Shown: in pieces, positions 7,136 through 9,896 of the stretch
Position numbering within the stretch: the first letter of the stretch is position 1
Layout of the letters: each line of letters opens with the position of its first letter
NCBI GenBank assembly: GCA_017615445.1
Contig: JAGAAD010000047.1
Coordinates: 1-9,896, forward strand
Length of the DNA stretch: 9,896 nucleotides
Direction of reading: 5' to 3'
Origin: Bacteroidales bacterium
Lineage (GTDB): Bacteria; Bacteroidota; Bacteroidia; Bacteroidales; UBA932
Made by a program: the position numbers and the translations under genes
The notes under the pieces: generated by a model
The model's database searches: none
The model's input: only the letters and a program-made list of their open reading frames with translations
Told to the model about the DNA's origin: nothing

Positions 7136-8431
7136 ATGGTCGCCCTGTTCAAGGCTCTGCAAGTGATCCTTGCACTGTCCATCCTCATCATAGTCCACGA
7201 ATTCGGACATTTCCTGTTCGCCCGCATCTTCGGCATACGGGTGGAAAAGTTCTACCTTTTCTTCGATGTGGGCGGTAAGGCTCTGGCACGCTGGCGCTGG
7301 GGCGAGACCGAGTTCGGAATAGGCTGGCTGCCGTTCGGAGGCTACTGCAAGATCTCCGGCATGGTGGACGAGTCCATGGACATGGGCCAGCTGCGGCAGG
7401 CCCCTCAGCCGTGGGAGTTCCGCTCGAAGCCGGCGTGGCAGCGGCTGCTCGTGCTCGCGGGCGGCGTGCTGTTCAATTTCATCTTCGCGATCGTGGTCTA
7501 CAGCGCGATCTGCGGCATCTGGGGCACGGCCTACATCAGCAATCAGGATTCGGCAGTCTACCCGAACGGGCTTGCGCGCGAGATGGGCTTCCAGGCCGGA
7601 GACCGTGTGCTGAAGCTGGACGACTACGTCCCGGAGGATTTCGGGATGCTGCAGGCGGATCTCGCGCGCAGGGAAGTTCGCTGCGCCACCGTCCTCCGCG
7701 GCCAGGACACCGTCCGGCTCTACATAGATCAGGCGATGATAGGCGATGTGCTGAATTCGCCGCTGATGTTCGATCTGGCGATGCCCATGGTGATAGACTC
7801 CGTGGCCTCGCCCGCGAACGCCGCTTCGCTCGCGAAGGGAGACGTGGTGCTGCGGATCGAGGGGCAGGACGCCCGGTTCCTGCAGGACGCTTCTCAGATC
7901 CTGGCCGGGCACGCCGGGCAGACGGTGACCGCCACCATCCGCCGCGGCTGCGTGATTTCCGATGTCCCCCTGCAGGTGGACACGGCCGGCCGGATCGGCA
8001 TCTACGTCACTCCCCCGTCCGTCAAGCGCCAGTCCTACGACGCCCTTTCCGCCATCCCGGCCGGCCTTCGGAAGACCGGTTCCACTATCAGCGGTTACCT
8101 GCGCGACCTGCGGATGGTCTTCAAGCCTTCCACGGGCGCCTACAAGTCCGTGGGCAGTTTCATCGCCATCGGCCAGGTCTTCCCCAAGAAATGGGACTGG
8201 TACCAGTTCATGAGCATCCTGGCGCTTCTGTCCATTATGCTCGGTGTGGTTAACCTGATTCCCATCCCTGGCCTGGACGGCGGACACATTCTGTTTACTT
8301 TGTTTGAGATGATTACCGGCCGCAAGCCTTCGGACAAGTTCCTCTACATTATGCAGCTGATAGGAATGGTGCTTTTGTTCGGACTGATGTTCCTGGCTTT
8401 CGGCAACGATATAATGAGATTAATTCGATGA
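7136..8431 (+). CDS. rseP: Site-2 intramembrane zinc protease, RseP type
   Basis: Inner-membrane metalloprotease that cuts substrates within the membrane, such as anti-sigma factors after a first cut, and remnant signal peptides. The 431-residue product has TM1 with the zinc motif HEFGH (H21, E22, H25), a membrane-associated loop (FGIGWLPFGGY), TM2 at about 104-128, two periplasmic PDZ-like regions at about 140-290 (PDZ boundaries inferred from length and spacing), TM3 at about 357-375 running into the second active-site motif NLIPIPGLDGG (N373-G383, zinc ligand D381), and TM4 at about 402-422. The ATG at 7136 is 5 bases past the dxr stop and the stop overlaps the DUF4837 start as ATGA. The dxr-rseP-DUF4837 order is, from memory, common in Bacteroidota. 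No anti-sigma or sigma gene is in the window, so its target is unknown. Confidence 0.97.
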   Translation: MVALFKALQVILALSILIIVHEFGHFLFARIFGIRVEKFYLFFDVGGKALARWRWGETEFGIGWLPFGGYCKISGMVDESMDMGQLRQAPQPWEFRSKPAWQRLLVLAGGVLFNFIFAIVVYSAICGIWGTAYISNQDSAVYPNGLAREMGFQAGDRVLKLDDYVPEDFGMLQADLARREVRCATVLRGQDTVRLYIDQAMIGDVLNSPLMFDLAMPMVIDSVASPANAASLAKGDVVLRIEGQDARFLQDASQILAGHAGQTVTATIRRGCVISDVPLQVDTAGRIGIYVTPPSVKRQSYDALSAIPAGLRKTGSTISGYLRDLRMVFKPSTGAYKSVGSFIAIGQVFPKKWDWYQFMSILALLSIMLGVVNLIPIPGLDGGHILFTLFEMITGRKPSDKFLYIMQLIGMVLLFGLMFLAFGNDIMRLIR

Positions 8432-9408
8432 AGAAGTTTGTTATTATTCTGGCCGCGGTTCTGGCTTTTGCCGGCTGCAAGCGGACCGCTCCACTGCTTC
8501 CCAACGTCAGCGGCAAGGCGGGTGAAGTTCTTTGTGTGATCGAGAAGGCGGACTGGGACGGCGCGCTCGGCGAGTCCGTGCGTTCAGTGCTGGAGGATGA
8601 GTATCCTTTCCTGCCCGTGACGGAGTACCGTTACACCGTGACCCATATCACCCACGGCGGCTTCGAGTCCGACATGTTCAGGGTGCATCGCAATATAGTG
8701 TTCTTCGATATTCATTCGCAGAACAATTATCCGGGCGTGCAACTGATGCAGAATAAGTGGGCGAAACCCCAGTGCGTACTGCTTGTCAGGGCACGCACTT
8801 CCGAGCAGGCGGATTCCGTCTTCAAGGCCAACTCCGAGTTCGTCGTCGGCGCCATCGAGCAGGCTGAGCGCAACAGGGTGATCGCCAACACCCGCCGTTA
8901 TGAGAACAAGGACGTCTACCCTCGTGTTTCCGCCGTCTTCGGCGGTTCGGTCCACGTCCCTTCCGGTTACAAGCTCCGCAAGATCTCGCACGATTTCGCC
9001 TGGATTTCCTACGACCGCCAGCAGACGACCCAGGGCATCTTCGTCTATCGCCTTCCTGTCATCGGGGATGACTTTTCGAATGAGACCATCATCTCAAGGC
9101 GCAACGAGGTGATGAAAGAGAATGTTCCCGGAATGTTCGACGGGACCTATATGATTACCGGTGATTACTGGAAACCTCAGACCCGTTTTCTCAAATATCA
9201 GGGAACCAGTTTCGCCGAGACCCACGGAATGTGGGAAGTAGAGGGCGATTATATGGGAGGCCCCTTCGTCTCTCACTCTTTCTACTCCCCGGACGGCTCG
9301 GAAATTATCGTCGCAGAGGCCTGGGTCTATGCCCCGAAATACAACAAGAGACAGCTTCTGAGACAGGTTGAGTCGCTGCTTTACTCGTGGGAGTGGAAGA
9401 CTGAATAA
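8428..9408 (+). CDS. DUF4837-family lipoprotein, function unknown
   Basis: Uncharacterised envelope lipoprotein of Bacteroidota. The 326-residue product starts with a lipoprotein signal peptide (MKKFVIILAAVLAFAGC, lipid cysteine C17). The rest has no membrane helix and no catalytic motif that I recognise. The region with MFRVHRNIVFFDIHSQN, the segment around residues 175-200 (HVPSGYKLRKISHDFAWISYDR) and the C-terminal SPDGSEIIVAEAWVYAP fit my memory of DUF4837 proteins, which usually follow rseP. The ATG overlaps the rseP stop by 4 bases, so translation is probably coupled; a link to envelope proteolysis is an inference from position alone. It is the last gene of the operon, followed after 5 bases by the promoter region of the tRNA-Glu/rpsT unit. 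I see no strong intrinsic terminator between them. Confidence 0.85.
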   Translation: MKKFVIILAAVLAFAGCKRTAPLLPNVSGKAGEVLCVIEKADWDGALGESVRSVLEDEYPFLPVTEYRYTVTHITHGGFESDMFRVHRNIVFFDIHSQNNYPGVQLMQNKWAKPQCVLLVRARTSEQADSVFKANSEFVVGAIEQAERNRVIANTRRYENKDVYPRVSAVFGGSVHVPSGYKLRKISHDFAWISYDRQQTTQGIFVYRLPVIGDDFSNETIISRRNEVMKENVPGMFDGTYMITGDYWKPQTRFLKYQGTSFAETHGMWEVEGDYMGGPFVSHSFYSPDGSEIIVAEAWVYAPKYNKRQLLRQVESLLYSWEWKTE

Positions 9409-9421
9409 AAACAATTGTTTT
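9408..9421. repeat. 14-base perfect palindrome AAAACAATTGTTTT
   Basis: A perfect inverted repeat centred between 9414 and 9415, immediately after the DUF4837 stop codon and overlapping the -33 element of the tRNA-Glu promoter. It could be a protein-binding site or the remnant of an AT-rich bidirectional termination hairpin. The arms are short and almost all A and T, so chance in AT-rich spacer DNA is also plausible. Confidence 0.4.
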
Positions 9422-9444
9422 GTAAAAAATTATTTCTATCTTTG
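9414..9444 (+). promoter_or_regulatory. Bacteroidota-type promoter for tRNA-Glu/rpsT/tRNA-Pro
   Basis: ATTG at 9414-9417 is followed after 19 bases by TATCTTTG at 9437-9444, a full match to the TAnnTTTG -7 element at normal spacing. The expected start site, about 3-6 bases further on, leaves a 5' leader of only some 4-8 bases before tRNA-Glu at 9455. Another TTTG at 9419-9422 is too close (14 bases) to serve as the -33 box. Confidence 0.8.
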
Positions 9445-9454
9445 CAGTCCTTTT

Positions 9455-9526
9455 GGTGGGTTCGTATAACGGCTAGTACTCAAGATTTTCATTCTTGCAA
9501 TAGGAGTTCGATTCTCCTACCCACTA
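9455..9526 (+). tRNA. tRNA-Glu (anticodon UUC)
   Basis: A full cloverleaf can be drawn by hand. The acceptor is GGTGGGT (9455-9461) with ACCCACT (9519-9525), including a terminal G1-U72 wobble. The D stem is GTAT/GTAC, the anticodon stem CAAGA/TCTTG around loop TTTTCAT (anticodon TTC at 9488-9490), and the T stem AGGAG/CTCCT around TTCGATT. The discriminator is A9526. The next bases are CGA, so the CCA end is not encoded and must be added enzymatically. It is the first gene of a transcript that seems to continue into rpsT 25 bases later. Confidence 0.96.
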
Positions 9527-9551
9527 CGAAAAAATATAAAAAAGTACAATA

Positions 9552-9809
9552 ATGGCAAACACAGCTTCAGCAGAAAAGGCCGCTCGTCAGGGCGAGAGGC
9601 GCAGATTGCATAACAAGTATTATGCAAAGACAACGAGGAACGCTATCCGCGATATCCGTAACACAAAAGATAAAGCTACAGCAGAGGCAAACGCCCCCGC
9701 AGTCTACGCAAAGATCGATAAGCTCGCAAAGATTGGCGTGATCCACAAGAACAAGGCAGCCAACCTCAAGAGCGGCATTCAGGTCTACATCAACAAGCTC
9801 GAGAAGTAG
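9552..9809 (+). CDS. rpsT: 30S ribosomal protein S20
   Basis: Primary-binding small-subunit protein (bS20) that contacts 16S rRNA. The 85-residue, strongly basic, helical product has the family's look: an N-terminal region rich in K and R (RRRLHNKYYAKTTRNAIRD), a middle DKLAKIGVIHKNKAANLKS and the end VYINKLEK. The ATG at 9552 follows an A-rich leader without Shine-Dalgarno sequence, 25 bases after tRNA-Glu, so both likely share one promoter. Base composition is less GC-rich than in the preceding operons, as often seen for highly expressed ribosomal genes. The last three codons before the stop are CTC GAG AAG. The final C of CTC is the first base of tRNA-Pro, and the TAG stop is bases 8-10 of that tRNA, an overlap of 10 bases. 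Confidence 0.97.
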   Translation: MANTASAEKAARQGERRRLHNKYYAKTTRNAIRDIRNTKDKATAEANAPAVYAKIDKLAKIGVIHKNKAANLKSGIQVYINKLEK

Positions 9810-9872
9810 CGCAGTTGGTAGCGCACTACGTTCGGGACGTAGGGGTCGGGCGTTCGAGTCGCCTCTTCTCGA
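9800..9872 (+). tRNA. tRNA-Pro (anticodon CGG), overlapping rpsT
   Basis: A well-formed cloverleaf. The acceptor CGAGAAG (9800-9806) pairs fully with CTTCTCG (9865-9871). T8 and A9 are 9807-9808. The D stem is GCGC/GCGC, the anticodon stem CTACG/CGTAG around TTCGGGA (anticodon CGG at 9833-9835), and the T stem GGGCG/CGCCT around TTCGAGT. The discriminator is A9872, followed by CAA, so CCA is not encoded. It reads CCG proline codons. Its first ten bases are also the end of rpsT, including the stop codon. I see no TAnnTTTG promoter in the 3' half of rpsT, so it is probably cut out of the rpsT transcript. Confidence 0.95.
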
Positions 9873-9874
9873 CA

Positions 9875-9896
9875 AAAAAGGGTTCGGAGCAGTCCG
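9875..9896 (+). terminator. Probable intrinsic terminator, cut by the window end
   Basis: After tRNA-Pro, a run of A is followed by GGGTTCGGA, a short GCAG loop and TCCG at the last bases. CGGA (9885-9888) pairs with TCCG (9893-9896). If the right arm continued as AACCC plus a T run beyond the window, it would be a standard, possibly bidirectional, terminator. Only four base pairs can be seen, so this is partly a guess. Confidence 0.4.

Noticed and set aside
7127..8287. 386-residue open frame on the minus strand opposite rseP
   Set aside because: It lies antisense to an unmistakable rseP, has a skewed H/R/A/G composition and resembles no family. Long antisense frames are expected at this GC content.
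9567..9875. 102-residue open frame on the minus strand opposite rpsT and tRNA-Pro
   Set aside because: Its N-terminal MSRRGDSNARPLRPERSALPTALL is the well-known false translation of antisense tRNA sequence. It is not a gene.

Overview
The window reads as a gene-dense piece of chromosome from a member of the Bacteroidota, most likely a fairly GC-rich, possibly gut-associated Bacteroidales. Three things point there. The two recognisable promoters fit the phylum's -33 TTG / -7 TAnnTTTG pattern. Start codons are preceded by A-rich stretches instead of Shine-Dalgarno sequences. The gene neighbourhoods (ruvX-def; M23 peptidase-dxr-rseP-DUF4837; tRNA-Glu-rpsT) are ones I know from this phylum. I cannot name a genus. 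No mobile element, CRISPR array, phage gene or sign of recent transfer is visible, and no gene-free stretch exceeds about 150 bases.

Layout: (1) 1-4147, plus strand: a 5'-truncated membrane-bound SpoIIE/PP2C-type phosphatase with a Cache-like sensor, then a short lipoprotein adaptor of the HlyD/RND type and a TolC-like outer membrane channel, each joined to the previous gene by a 4-base ATGA overlap. No inner-membrane pump is present in the window. (2) 4140-5104, minus strand: ruvX followed by def, also ATGA-coupled; def runs tail to tail into the TolC-like gene with an 8-base overlap. (3) 5131-9408, plus strand: an operon of an M23 envelope peptidase, dxr (isoprenoid synthesis), rseP (site-2 protease) and a DUF4837 lipoprotein, with junctions from -4 to +5 bases. 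(4) 9414-9896: a promoter, tRNA-Glu(UUC), rpsT (ribosomal protein S20), tRNA-Pro(CGG) and the start of a probable terminator.

Most of this is core housekeeping. The most unusual structure is at 9800-9809, where the 3' end of rpsT lies inside tRNA-Pro: the last codons of S20 form the tRNA's 5' acceptor strand and the S20 stop codon is tRNA bases 8-10. RNase P maturation of the tRNA would therefore remove the stop codon from the S20 mRNA. Other points worth a look are a ruvX promoter whose start site would give an almost leaderless mRNA and whose -33 box lies in the first codons of the divergent peptidase gene, and the linkage of a sensory phosphatase to an incomplete efflux system.
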